Shown here: piece after piece, positions 63,990 through 64,000 of the stretch
Numbering within the stretch: the first letter of the stretch is position 1
Layout: every line of letters begins with the position of its first letter
NCBI RefSeq assembly: GCF_013391805.1
Contig: NZ_CP058364.1
Span: 1,860,501 to 1,924,500 of the forward strand
Reading direction: 5' to 3'
Length of the DNA stretch: 64,000 nucleotides
From: Galbibacter sp. BG1
Lineage (GTDB): Bacteria > Bacteroidota > Bacteroidia > Flavobacteriales > Flavobacteriaceae
Made by a program: the position numbers and the translations under genes
Notes under the pieces: model-generated
What the model was told of the DNA's origin: nothing
The model's input: only the letters and a program-made list of their open reading frames with translations
Databases searched by the model: none

Positions 63990-64000
63990 ATGAATATACA
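63990..64000 (+). CDS. Possible start of a gene continuing past the window
   Basis: An ATG at 63990 followed by AAT ATA begins an open frame cut by the window end. Only three codons are visible. In related genomes as I recall a CBS-domain protein is often found divergent from pdxJ, but three codons cannot confirm that. Confidence 0.3.

Overview
The window looks like a chromosomal segment of a marine-type member of the Flavobacteriaceae (Bacteroidetes). The base composition is AT-rich. Promoters fit the Bacteroidetes pattern TTG/TTTG, 19-23 bp, TAnnTTTG, and clear Shine-Dalgarno sequences are scarce. Many genes belong to Bacteroidetes-enriched families (DUF4369, DUF6048/DUF6452, DUF4268, a short AtpC, an atpD-atpC pair split from the rest of the ATP synthase). 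No insertion sequence, integrase, CRISPR array, rRNA operon or recognisable defence locus is visible. Nearly everything is housekeeping or conserved accessory metabolism.

Layout. 0.1-2.4 kb (+): idi, a eukaryote-like PTPS, manA and a small helical protein. 2.4-3.1 kb: tRNA-Thr(UGU) followed by four ~130 bp tandem repeats, each starting with a copy of the tRNA 3' end plus a terminator. 3.1-8.4 kb (+): LuxE-like protein, atpD-atpC, two paralogous membrane proteins, a secreted phosphodiester glycosidase. 8.4-18.1 kb (-): DUF4369 lipoprotein, DUF819 transporter, gltBD, acyl-CoA dehydrogenase. 18.1-25.3 kb (+): anmK, glutamate-type dehydrogenase, nhaD, exbB-exbD-tonB-folC. 25.3-25.8 kb: two tRNA-Val(UAC) genes and a third stray tRNA 3' end, each followed by a terminator. 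25.8-37.8 kb: mixed genes including hemolysin III, an Ig-like lipoprotein, a Tat-type Gfo/Idh oxidoreductase, a ZIP transporter, RlmL- and RlmD-type RNA methyltransferases, a DUF6452/DUF6048 envelope pair, a PBP4-type DacB, DUF805 and a small protein.

37.8-47.0 kb holds oxyR, a DUF2141 protein and a tight six-gene operon (SpoIIM, membrane protein, DUF4129, DUF4350, MoxR ATPase, DUF58) with a divergent RDD/TRIC-type pair. 47-52.2 kb: lipoprotein cyclophilin, CoA-type Nudix hydrolase, PlsC-like acyltransferase, secreted S9 peptidase. 52.2-52.7 kb is a gene-free stretch with a terminator, twelve degenerate repeats in exact 21 bp phase, and a palindromic intergenic element. 52.7-64 kb: ECF sigma factor with a membrane partner, NDH-2, tig-clpP-clpX, a small 4-TM protein, fadL with a GDSL lipoprotein, an alpha/beta hydrolase, pdxJ, and the first codons of a gene running off the end.

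Functional themes are nitrogen assimilation (gltBD, glutamate-type dehydrogenase), sodium/proton energetics (NhaD, NDH-2, F1 subunits, ExbBD-TonB), envelope maintenance (FadL, DacB, AnmK, MoxR/DUF58 operon) and protein quality control (Tig/ClpXP). The least explained structures are non-coding: repeated tRNA 3' ends at both tRNA loci, the 21 bp phased array at 52.2-52.5 kb, and a 12 bp inverted repeat in the leader of the glutamate-type dehydrogenase.
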